From the NCBI GenBank assembly GCA_003541895.1, contig DPLR01000599.1, forward strand, positions 2,838-10,621: a DNA stretch of 7,784 bases, written 5' to 3'. Under the pieces are notes generated by a model. That model was not told where the DNA came from. It searched no databases and was given only the letters and a program-made list of their open reading frames with translations. Origin of the DNA: Cytophagales bacterium. Its GTDB lineage: Bacteria > Bacteroidota > Bacteroidia > Cytophagales > Cyclobacteriaceae. A program made the position numbers and the translations under genes. This document shows, one piece after another, positions 1-6,489 of this stretch. The first letter of the stretch is position 1. Each line of letters starts with the position of its first letter.

Positions 1-6
1 TTAGGA

Positions 7-39
7 GCTAAAGCCAAATGAGGAACGAATGGCTTTAGC
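7..39. repeat. Perfect 10-bp inverted repeat, 13-nt loop
   Basis: The arms GCTAAAGCCA (7-16) and TGGCTTTAGC (30-39) are exact reverse complements separated by 13 nt. It would form a stable hairpin on either strand. No T-run follows on the plus strand, so a classical intrinsic terminator is not supported in that direction. The element may extend beyond the left edge. Confidence 0.6.
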
Positions 40-220
40 GACCTGCTGCGTTTTGTCCCACACACCGAAACTAAATTATGAAAACAAAACTACAATGCAA
101 CACCGAGCCAGCGCTATGGCACAGTTCATTGTTGTTGGTAGTGCCATTCAGTATTTACTTATGTCAATCTTGATTTGTTGCTTGTCATTTGTAATGAGAT
201 ATACTAAAGGCATACAGTTT

Positions 221-301
221 GGTTGTTCATAAATCGGGCTCTTGTACTTGGCCATTAGCTGGCTACGGGCATTCGCACGGCCTCTTTTTTATAATACAAC
301 C
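221..301. repeat. Nested inverted-repeat element
   Basis: GGTTGT (221-226) pairs with ACAACC (296-301). After a 2x3 internal loop, ATAAA (229-233) pairs with TTTAT (288-292). Inside, GGCC at 250-253 can pair with GGCC at 279-282, or GCCA/TGGC (251-254/260-263) can form a small hairpin. A run of six T (285-290) follows the inner GGCC, so the inner part might act as a weak plus-strand terminator for a gene off the left edge. The pairing is visible in the sequence; any function is inference. Confidence 0.4.
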
Positions 302-387
302 GTGTTCATCCGTTATTAACCCAAGAGTCTAAAATAGCCAAAATCATTTAGATGCTTAGCCAGAACATTGGAGGCGTGGCCACAACA

Positions 388-431
388 TAGCATACTACTA
401 GCTAGCCAGTAGCATACCGCTAGCTAGTATG
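388..431. repeat. 22-bp tandem duplication with CTAGCTAG core
   Basis: Units 388-409 and 410-431 match at 17 of 22 positions; the first 18 bases of each match at 16. Both carry TAGCATAC followed by CTAGCTAG. Because CTAGCTAG is itself palindromic, 391-405 can also pair with 420-431, with a 3-nt bulge, to form a hairpin. The element lies 10 bp beyond the stop codon of the sensor kinase and could serve as its 3' end structure, but no T-run follows on the minus strand. Confidence 0.6.
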
Positions 432-440
432 TGCTGCATA

Positions 441-2285
441 TTATTTTTTCGTTGAATCGAAAGGTACTTGCAATAGAATTGTCGTTCCCTTGCCTGGATG
501 ACTGTTGATTTCAAGTCTTCCACCAATAGAGTCAGTGCGTATCTTCATTTGATTAATGCCAAGTCCGGTGGGCTGACTAATATCAAATCCTTTTCCGTTG
601 TCTTCAATAATAATATCAACTTCGTTTTTGTGCCCGAATACCTGCACATCAATCTTCGATGCACCGGCATGTTTGGCAATGTTGTTCAGTGCTTCCTGAA
701 CAATGCGGTACACTTGCTGAATTTGTTCTGTCGACAACTCTCTTTTAAAATCATATTCTTGAAACTTAATATTTAAACCCGTGGACTGGCGTATATCGGA
801 AATCAGTTTTTCCAATAAAGGAATTAAACCCGAAACATGAGCGAGTGGCGGAGCAAGGTCATGTGATAGTTGGCGCACATCTTTAATAATCTGTTCCAGT
901 TGGTCACTTGTCTTTTTGCTTTCTTCACTGTGTGTGGAAAGCAATCGCTGAAGAAAACTTAAGCGGCTACCAATGTCATCGTGCAGTTCACCCGCGATGC
1001 GGTTTCTTTCTTTTTCAATTCCACCGATAAAGTTTTTATACATTTCTTTTTGCTGAGTTGCGACTGTTGCAATCAGTGCTGATCGTTCTTTTTGAATTTG
1101 ACGAAAGAGGATTATCAAAGCCACGGATAAAAGTATGGCTTCTAAAAAATAAGAAATCAAAACCGGGTTAGGCCCAAAATATTGAAACGCACCGAAACCA
1201 TAATTGGAAATACTAAAAACGGAGGCCGCGATAAGTGTTCCGTATGCAACGAGATAAAAGATGGCAATGACTTTGTTTGTCCACAGCGATTTTATTCCAC
1301 AATAAGACAGCAACCCAAGTCCTACCAGCACATCAATATTTAAAGTTGGCAATACAATCGTGCTGAATCTAAACATGAACCCCGGCATTAAATAGCCGGC
1401 AACAATGAAGACGAGAGTGAAATAAAAAACCCAGTTTAAAATTTTGTGAACAAGGAGAAAATGCTTTCTCGTTTCGAGCAGACCTTGAGAGAATTTGATC
1501 AGGAAGACAAAACCATAAACGCCAAGATGAATAATGGCAGGCGCTTCAAAATCGGCCAGACGCGGGAACAAATACTGAAAACTAAATCCTTGCTCGGTAA
1601 ATCCATAAAGAGCAGCTGTGAGAATGTAAAAGAAGTACCAGAGAAATACACTCTTGCGAAAGAATAAGAATGCAATAAAAGATGACATCGTACAAAAAGA
1701 GAGAAAGCCAAGCCAAAAACCCCACACTAAATTTTCGCGGTAATTATTTTGTTGTAGAGCTTCATTAGTAACGATGTAAAGCGGCAGCGACAGACTATTA
1801 ATGTGATGCACTTGCACCAGCATGGTAAATGATTCACCAGGTTCGCATGTAACAGGAAAATCAAAAAAGCGATTGGGCAAAGGGCGCTTAAAAAAATTAA
1901 AATGAATCCCGGTTTCAAATTGAGTAACAACTGAATCGCGAAAGACTCTGTTGAAAACGATCCGATACAAATGGGGCTGGCGAATTTCAAGATAAAGTTC
2001 TTGTCGTTTGTTAGATGTATTTTTTACCGTTAGCGCGAGCCAATAGTAGCCGTTGATGGGTCCGAAATTAATTTTGTTGATTCGTTTAAGTGAGTTCGTC
2101 TTTTGAGTAAAGACTTTCCAGGCAGAGTCGGCAGTTATTTCTGCATCGGTATTAAAGTAGTTGAAATAAGAATTGGCAGAAATGCCTTTGAAATCTTTTC
2201 CAATTAGCAACGTATCAGTTTGAGCACACGCCCACTGAGCAGAGATAAAAGAAATAAGGACGATGTGGTAAATCCGGGCATTCAC
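441..2285 (-). CDS. 7TMR-DISM sensor histidine kinase (HisKA_3 type)
   Basis: Membrane sensor kinase of 614 aa that should phosphorylate the regulator encoded just upstream. In order: a signal peptide (about 1-21, ending ACA before Q22); a periplasmic 7TMR-DISM extracellular domain (about 25-175), a beta-sandwich thought to bind carbohydrate-like or other small ligands; seven hydrophobic helices (about 187-396); a short coiled linker; a HisKA_3 dimerisation domain with H435 in ELHDDIGSRL; and a HATPase_c domain with N-box EALNNIAKHA (531-540), G1 box DNGKGFD (562-568) and G2 box GLGIN (573-577). All catalytic boxes are intact. The start is a GTG; an ATG four bases downstream is in another frame. 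The gene is second in the operon, 66 bp after the regulator stop. The family assignment is firm; the ligand is unknown. Confidence 0.93.
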   Translation of the reverse strand: MNARIYHIVLISFISAQWACAQTDTLLIGKDFKGISANSYFNYFNTDAEITADSAWKVFTQKTNSLKRINKINFGPINGYYWLALTVKNTSNKRQELYLEIRQPHLYRIVFNRVFRDSVVTQFETGIHFNFFKRPLPNRFFDFPVTCEPGESFTMLVQVHHINSLSLPLYIVTNEALQQNNYRENLVWGFWLGFLSFCTMSSFIAFLFFRKSVFLWYFFYILTAALYGFTEQGFSFQYLFPRLADFEAPAIIHLGVYGFVFLIKFSQGLLETRKHFLLVHKILNWVFYFTLVFIVAGYLMPGFMFRFSTIVLPTLNIDVLVGLGLLSYCGIKSLWTNKVIAIFYLVAYGTLIAASVFSISNYGFGAFQYFGPNPVLISYFLEAILLSVALIILFRQIQKERSALIATVATQQKEMYKNFIGGIEKERNRIAGELHDDIGSRLSFLQRLLSTHSEESKKTSDQLEQIIKDVRQLSHDLAPPLAHVSGLIPLLEKLISDIRQSTGLNIKFQEYDFKRELSTEQIQQVYRIVQEALNNIAKHAGASKIDVQVFGHKNEVDIIIEDNGKGFDISQPTGLGINQMKIRTDSIGGRLEINSHPGKGTTILLQVPFDSTKK

Positions 2286-2351
2286 TACGGCTGCGTTGAA
2301 TGTGTAATTAAACAGAAAAATAAAGGGTAATCAATACTCAGTTGTTGGTAA

Positions 2352-2984
2352 TTAACACAAGTGATTTTCAAAAGCGAACCGTACCAAGTCTGCTATGTTT
2401 TTTAGGTTCAGTTTTTTTAAAATATTTCTCCGATGTGTATCTACGGTATGCAGGCTGAGAAAAAGCTCATCGGCCATTTCTTTTGCAGATTTCCCTTTTA
2501 CCACCAAACGGATGATCTCTACTTCACGTGCCGTGAGGTGCATCTTCTCAATAAATTCATCGCGGTAAGAATCATTTTGGTCTTTTTGATTTTTCAAATG
2601 TGAGGGAAGAAAAAAATCATTCGAAACCAAAACATGTTGCAAGGCATTCAAGAAAATTCCGTTGCCCACGTTTTTCAAGAGATAGCCATTGGCTTTAAAT
2701 TTTTGTGCCTTTTCAATCAGGAAACTATTTTCATACATAGTCAGGATCAGAATTCTGAGCGAAGGAAATCGTGGCTTTATTTTTTCTAAAATAGAAAATC
2801 CATCCTGACTTTTCAGATTCAGATCGAGCAGAAGAATCGCGGGTTGTTCCCGATCGAGAATAGGTAAGAGTTCATGCTCCGACCGCGCATGCCCGCACAC
2901 ACTGAATTCAGGCTGATCGGCAAGCATCAACTTGACTCCTTCCACCACGATATCGTGGTCTTCACAAATGGCAATTTTATGCAC
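2352..2984 (-). CDS. LuxR/NarL-family response regulator
   Basis: Cytoplasmic DNA-binding regulator, 210 aa from the chosen start. The receiver domain (about 1-118) has the acidic pocket E8/D9/D11, phospho-acceptor D54 in LLLDLN, T82 and K104. A linker leads to a C-terminal LuxR-type helix-turn-helix (about 150-205) with LTAREVEIIRLVVKGKSAKE and the recognition stretch LSLHTVDTHRRNILKKL. The start is a GTG at 2984, giving VHKIAICEDHD, which places the first beta strand normally. The longer frame back to 3017 begins with TTG and adds an 11-residue hydrophobic extension not expected in the family. It is first in an operon with the sensor kinase, its probable phospho-donor. Targets cannot be read from the sequence; self-regulation and control of the divergent gene at 3202 are reasonable guesses. 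Confidence 0.93.
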   Translation of the reverse strand: MHKIAICEDHDIVVEGVKLMLADQPEFSVCGHARSEHELLPILDREQPAILLLDLNLKSQDGFSILEKIKPRFPSLRILILTMYENSFLIEKAQKFKANGYLLKNVGNGIFLNALQHVLVSNDFFLPSHLKNQKDQNDSYRDEFIEKMHLTAREVEIIRLVVKGKSAKEMADELFLSLHTVDTHRRNILKKLNLKNIADLVRFAFENHLC

Positions 2985-2989
2985 AGGTA

Positions 2990-3017
2990 CAAAATACCAA
3001 GAAATTAGTATTGACAA
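2990..3017 (-). promoter_or_regulatory. Possible Bacteroidota-type promoter of the regulator-kinase operon
   Basis: On the minus strand TTG (3017-3015) is followed 18 nt later by TATTTTG (2996-2990), near the Bacteroidota sigma pattern TTG at -33 and TAnnTTTG at -7, although the -7 box is one base short. If real, transcription would begin at or next to the GTG at 2984, giving an almost leaderless message and excluding the longer TTG start. This is a weak match by eye. Confidence 0.22.
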
Positions 3018-3100
3018 AACTTTAATCGCTAATGAAATTTAGGTGCGGTCTGAAAAGGGAATACGTTACCGAGTCAGAAAGTCAAAAAATAATTTGTATT

Positions 3101-3129
3101 TTGTCATAAGTAATATTTAGGTATGTATG
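3101..3129 (+). promoter_or_regulatory. Possible Bacteroidota-type promoter of the Sel1-repeat gene
   Basis: TTG (3101-3103), an 18-nt spacer and TATGTATG (3122-3129) match the Bacteroidota TTG/TAnnTTTG promoter with one mismatch. The -7 box overlaps the ATG at 3127, so if it is used, translation must begin downstream, in agreement with the signal-peptide start at 3202. The spacer length equals that of the divergent minus-strand candidate. Confidence 0.28.
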
Positions 3130-3201
3130 AACACAATACTAAAGATCATTAACGTGCCGTCAAGAGCAGCGCTAATTAATCCTGTTTACAAACGAATCCT
3201 T

Positions 3202-4494
3202 ATGAAAACTATAATGAATAAATTCAAGTGGATTTTAACAATTATTTTATTTGCTTGCTCTTCTTTAAATGCTCAAGTCACCCAGAGTGTAATACGTGGT
3301 AAAGTGACTTATCAAGGCCAACCGTTACCGGGTGCTAGTGTGGAACTTATCGGCACCTCCAATAGCACATTTACTTTTGTCGATGGTACTTATGCGATGA
3401 GCGTTTCTAGTTTGGAGGGCACACTGTTATTTTCATTCAAAAAGCATCGTAAGAAAATCGAAATTAATGGCCAAACTGAAATTAATGCAGAACTGGACCC
3501 AAACCTAAGTCCGAACAATCAGACCGTTATTCAAAACACTCAGTTGAACTCAGTTAGCGCTGATCCAATCGCAAAGAACGATGCAGTTGCTATGTTTAAT
3601 AAGGGCGTCCAATTAAAAGGAAATAATGACATAGAAGCGTTTAATTATTTTCAAAAAGCCGCTGACTTAGGTAATGTGGACTCCTATTATTTTCTTGGAT
3701 CCTATTATGAATCTGGAGAGGGAGGTGAACAAAATTATTCTAAAGCTGTAGATTGGTTTATCAAAGGAGCTGAGAAAGGAGATAGTTATTCACAGTACCG
3801 CCTAGGCCTTTGCTACCAAAGGGGCAATGGAATCGGACAAGATTTAAATCAGGCGAAGGTTTGGTTTAAATATGCCGCTGACAAAGGGCATGAAAGAGCA
3901 AAGCAAGCTCTGCTAGAACTGAATAATGCACAGGGCAGTAATAATGCTTCTGGCCTTAATCAGAACGCTGCTCAAAATACGCAAATAAACCCTGTTCAAA
4001 ATCAACGAAACTTACCTAGCACCAATGCAATTGCAAATGAAGTACAACCTGCCAAAACAGATTGCGATGATAATTCGAACAATTTGATCAAGATATCAAT
4101 TAATTACGCTGGCCCGTATAAATTGATTGTGCTCTCCATTGAAAACATTGGTAAAAAGCCAATCAGGGGTACTATTTATATTGCTTATGATGAAGCAATG
4201 GTAGAAAATTCGTATGAAATGCACGTTGATGCTGATGGATCGCGTTGGTGGCCTGTGGATCGGAATGGAACATATTTTCCGGTTGGGACACGATGGAGAT
4301 TAAAAAAGTTCTCTGTAGGGGAGACCGTTGGTGAAATTAGTACCTATGAAAATGATCCATTATGGGGGCTTATTGGACATCATGGTAAATCGATAATAGC
4401 TCACCCCTTTCCAATTAACAAACAGGACTTTCAAAAACCGGTAGTTGTGAAATTCTGTGGAACAGAAAGTGATGATTGGTTACCCGTAGAATAG
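3202..4494 (+). CDS. Exported CarboxypepD_reg-like and Sel1-repeat protein
   Basis: Unnamed exported protein of 430 aa. The start at 3202 gives a good signal peptide (basic MKTIMNKFK, hydrophobic core, cleavage near LNA-Q25); the ATG at 3127 would bury it behind 25 residues. The mature protein has a CarboxypepD_reg-like beta-sandwich (about 29-99: VIRGKVTYQGQPLPGASVEL, then DGTYA), a linker, three Sel1-like TPR repeats (about 129-231, e.g. YYFLGSYYESGEGG and YRLGLCYQRGNGIGQD), an N/Q-rich linker (about 239-285) and a C-terminal domain (about 286-430) rich in beta strand and aromatics that I do not recognise. Sel1 repeats usually bind partner proteins. The gene diverges from the two-component operon and converges with the DUF3472 gene, so it is probably monocistronic. 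Its function is unknown; an envelope scaffold is the likeliest role. Confidence 0.88.
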   Translation: MKTIMNKFKWILTIILFACSSLNAQVTQSVIRGKVTYQGQPLPGASVELIGTSNSTFTFVDGTYAMSVSSLEGTLLFSFKKHRKKIEINGQTEINAELDPNLSPNNQTVIQNTQLNSVSADPIAKNDAVAMFNKGVQLKGNNDIEAFNYFQKAADLGNVDSYYFLGSYYESGEGGEQNYSKAVDWFIKGAEKGDSYSQYRLGLCYQRGNGIGQDLNQAKVWFKYAADKGHERAKQALLELNNAQGSNNASGLNQNAAQNTQINPVQNQRNLPSTNAIANEVQPAKTDCDDNSNNLIKISINYAGPYKLIVLSIENIGKKPIRGTIYIAYDEAMVENSYEMHVDADGSRWWPVDRNGTYFPVGTRWRLKKFSVGETVGEISTYENDPLWGLIGHHGKSIIAHPFPINKQDFQKPVVVKFCGTESDDWLPVE

Positions 4495-4572
4495 AAGTGC
4501 GAAAAAATGCCTTTAGAAATCGAGTCTTACGCCATGATGTCACTCGTACTTAGTAATAAACCGATATCATGT

Positions 4573-4589
4573 ATATTAAAATTTAATAT
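4573..4589. terminator. AT-only palindrome between convergent genes
   Basis: Bases 4573-4589 form a perfect 17-nt palindrome around a central A (ATATTAAA/TTTAATAT). It lies two bases past the stop codon of the minus-strand DUF3472 gene and 78 bp past the stop of the plus-strand Sel1 gene, where a bidirectional terminator would be expected. The stem has no G-C pair, so it would be weak. Confidence 0.3.
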
Positions 4590-4591
4590 CC

Positions 4592-5884
4592 TTATTGAAA
4601 TTTAGTTACGTCCACGTTTGGTCTAATTATGTTTTTAGGTACTTCATAATTTTGATTAAGCTCTGTACTCTCATCAAAAAAGCCACAGTTCTTTAAGAAG
4701 AATTTGTTATCTGAAACACCACCGGCATAATCTTTTCGGAAGCCTTTATTTGCCGTATCGTCTGCGGTAAGCTCTGCTTCATTTAATGAAATCCATCTGC
4801 CTGCAAGAGTTCTTACCCATTGATTTCCATAGAGAGCCATTCGGCTTTTGTTGCCTGTCTCTGGCGTAAAATTTTCAAGGAAAGAATACAAGTTGGTTAA
4901 GTAGGTAGAAGTTTTGGGGCGCTCAAGTGAAGCAATGAGTATCCATTTGTTTTCTTCAGGTGCAAAGAAATAGGCAGTGTACAGGGTACAATTATTTTCA
5001 CCTGGCTTCCCTTGGAGTAAAAATTTGTACGTGTTTCCAGTCTTCCAATTGTATTTCAAATAGCTTTGTCCGCCAGCACCCTCATTTCCAAATTCGCCAA
5101 TAGTAGTATTCTCTCCTTTCTTTATCAGTTTTACTCTTTGATCTTTTGGAATAGAGTTAGGGTTATCTGTTTGATACGGACTCCATACCGAAAAAAGAAT
5201 ACGTCTTTCTGTTTCCGAATTTACCTGCATGCCAAAATATCCCTCACCGAATCCGTTTGCCATATAGTAAGAGCCGATTACATCGTTATTTAAGGGCACT
5301 GTGATCTCATTGTAAAACCATTCTATGTTTTCAATTCCACTCGTGTTATAGTGCAGGTGAACGGATGGTCCCCTTCTGCCCCAATAAAAGAAATTTCCTT
5401 CGTTGTTTTTTACGTACCCCATGTCAGTAGTAACCGCAGAACCACTCACGAAAATAGTTGACAGGTTACCAAAAGCTTCCAACGATTTTTGAATACCCTG
5501 AATTTTAACAGCCACATAGCCAGTCTTGGTAATCTTCCATTCACCCACGAAAAATTCTTTTTCAACTTCACTCTTGCACGAAACATTTGTACTTTTTCCA
5601 TTGATAGTAATCTTTAGCGTACTTGAACTTCCTAATGTATTAAGCAGCAATGAAAGTTTAAGGTTTCCTGCATGGCTAACTCGAAAGTAGGTTGTGCAAA
5701 CAGTTGATGAATCCAACCAATCTCTTAATCCATCATTAGTAATCAATGCTTTGGTATTTACCCATGAATTTCCTCCAATTGGTATTGATACTTTATTCGA
5801 ATCATGTTCAGAAGTCACATGAACTGAATTAAACACCGGCAGCAACAGAAGGGAGCTGATAAAAATTAAAAAATAAAACTGCAT
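4592..5884 (-). CDS. Exported DUF5077-DUF3472 protein
   Basis: Exported protein of 430 aa. A signal peptide (about 1-20, strongly hydrophobic FYLFLIF-type core) is followed by a DUF5077-like beta domain (about 33-150; carbohydrate-binding-like fold in known relatives, with IPIGGNSWVNTKALITNDGL and FRVSHAGNLKLSLLL) and a DUF3472 domain (about 160-405), recognised by EGNFFYWGRRGPSVHLHY, the acidic/aromatic GFGEGYFGMQVNS and the Trp-rich segments after it. These two domains are commonly paired in Bacteroidota exported proteins; no enzymatic activity is established to my knowledge, although a role on polysaccharide or cell-surface material is often assumed. The ATG at 5884 is preceded by AAAAGAGA, a modest ribosome binding site. 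It is transcribed alone, converging on the Sel1 gene and diverging from the 6112 cluster. Confidence 0.85.
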   Translation of the reverse strand: MQFYFLIFISSLLLLPVFNSVHVTSEHDSNKVSIPIGGNSWVNTKALITNDGLRDWLDSSTVCTTYFRVSHAGNLKLSLLLNTLGSSSTLKITINGKSTNVSCKSEVEKEFFVGEWKITKTGYVAVKIQGIQKSLEAFGNLSTIFVSGSAVTTDMGYVKNNEGNFFYWGRRGPSVHLHYNTSGIENIEWFYNEITVPLNNDVIGSYYMANGFGEGYFGMQVNSETERRILFSVWSPYQTDNPNSIPKDQRVKLIKKGENTTIGEFGNEGAGGQSYLKYNWKTGNTYKFLLQGKPGENNCTLYTAYFFAPEENKWILIASLERPKTSTYLTNLYSFLENFTPETGNKSRMALYGNQWVRTLAGRWISLNEAELTADDTANKGFRKDYAGGVSDNKFFLKNCGFFDESTELNQNYEVPKNIIRPNVDVTKFQ

Positions 5885-6111
5885 TCTCTTTTAATGTTTG
5901 ATGAAACAATATTACCATCTGATTTAATACTTACATACCCACTTCTTGGTATTTGTTAAATCGTTTCTGAAAAATTACTAAGTTTTTGGTATTGGGGCTT
6001 TACTGGCATAGCGCGTGATTTGTTTCAACAAAGGAGTATCTGGAAAATCCTCAAAGAGTACAGGGCGGAAACCGAAAAGCCAATGAGTAGGAAATATTAA
6101 ATTTATTTAAA
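5885..6111. other. Divergent intergenic region
   Basis: This 227-bp gap separates the minus-strand DUF3472 gene from the plus-strand DUF4189-like gene, so it should hold promoters for both. No close match to the Bacteroidota TTG/TAnnTTTG promoter stands out on either strand. Just before the ATG at 6112 the sequence is AT-rich without a Shine-Dalgarno site, as is usual in this phylum. The possible gene remnant described separately occupies much of the right half. Confidence 0.5.
5978..6106 (-). pseudogene. Possible C-terminal gene remnant
   Basis: On the minus strand a stop-free run of 42 codons ends in TAG at 5978-5980 and begins right after a TAA at 6107-6109, with no ATG or GTG start. It reads HWLFGFRPVLFEDFPDTPLL followed by KQITRYASKAPIPKT, which looks like real protein rather than random AT-rich translation. 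It may be the tail of a gene lost by deletion. The family was not recognised, and a run this short can arise by chance. Confidence 0.3.
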
Positions 6112-6489
6112 ATGAAAAATCAGATTAAACTGTTTGTGATTGCCAGCATATGTTTTGTGTTTTCAGCAATCACATTAAAAGCGCAGACTGCAGTTTATGT
6201 ATGTTCTACGAATGGAGCCTGTGGATATTGTTATGGCAATAGCTCAGTTGCAAATTGTGCTTACAATAAATGCATACAAGAGGGGGGCAAAACGCCACTT
6301 TTGGTTCTATCAGTAGCAAGAAAAGGTTATGGTGCAATTGCTGTTGGAAGGTCGGCCACAGGAGCTCAGATCGTGGGTGCAGCTGCAGGATATCAATCGC
6401 AGGAAGAGGCCAACCGGAGGGCTCTACAGGAATGCGCGAATAGAGGTGGAAACAATGCAAGGATTTCGGACACTTTCTTGGATCGATAG
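6112..6489 (+). CDS. Small exported Cys-rich DUF4189-like protein
   Basis: Exported protein of 125 aa with a clear signal peptide (1-24, cleavage near LKA-Q25). The mature N-terminal half is Cys-rich (C31, C37, C40, C49, C54), allowing disulfides in the periplasm or outside. The C-terminal half (about 71-121) fits DUF4189: a KGYGAIAVGRS strand, a Gly/Ala-rich turn, then the helix EEANRRALQECANRGGNNAR with conserved Cys 108 and the GG turn. The N-terminal half ends in a similar pattern, ANCAYNKCIQEGGKTPLLVL, suggesting two related half-units. The family has no well established function that I can assign here. Its stop codon directly abuts the ATG of the methyltransferase-like gene, so the two are almost certainly co-transcribed and translationally coupled. 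Confidence 0.8.
   Translation: MKNQIKLFVIASICFVFSAITLKAQTAVYVCSTNGACGYCYGNSSVANCAYNKCIQEGGKTPLLVLSVARKGYGAIAVGRSATGAQIVGAAAGYQSQEEANRRALQECANRGGNNARISDTFLDR

Larger units (their letters stand above)
1..440. other. Gene-free region with inverted repeats
   Basis: No convincing gene was found here on either strand. The one longer plus-strand reading frame, 29-232, has no recognisable domain, no ribosome binding site and an odd composition, so it is not called. The region contains a perfect 10-bp inverted repeat (7-16/30-39), a 6-bp one (117-122/141-146), a nested hairpin-like element (221-301) and a tandem duplication (388-431). Such a density of structure suggests a non-coding or decayed repeat element. 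It does not show the core sites expected of an integron attC. Whether it is repeated elsewhere in the genome cannot be seen from this window. Confidence 0.55.

Noticed and set aside
29..232. Plus-strand reading frame of 67 codons in the left non-coding region
   Set aside because: No domain, no ribosome binding site, mixed composition and overlap with inverted repeats; probably a chance frame.
221..301. Integron attC site
   Set aside because: The ends read GGTTGT...ACAACC, the reverse arrangement of the RYYYAAC...GTTRRRY core expected of attC, and no integrase or cassette array is seen.
1446..1711. Reading frames on both strands inside the sensor kinase gene
   Set aside because: They overlap the transmembrane-coding part of an intact 614-aa gene and show no protein-family features; shadows of that gene.
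3127..3201. N-terminal extension of the Sel1-repeat protein from the ATG at 3127
   Set aside because: It would put 25 residues in front of a standard signal peptide, and the ATG overlaps a candidate -7 promoter box; the start at 3202 is preferred.
4521..4546. CGAGT/ACTCG inverted repeat as terminator of the Sel1-repeat gene
   Set aside because: Only 5 bp of stem around a 16-nt loop and no T-run follows; too weak to call.
6206..6460. Minus-strand frame of 84 codons opposite the DUF4189-like gene
   Set aside because: Opposite strand to a well-supported exported protein, with low-complexity His/Leu-rich translation.
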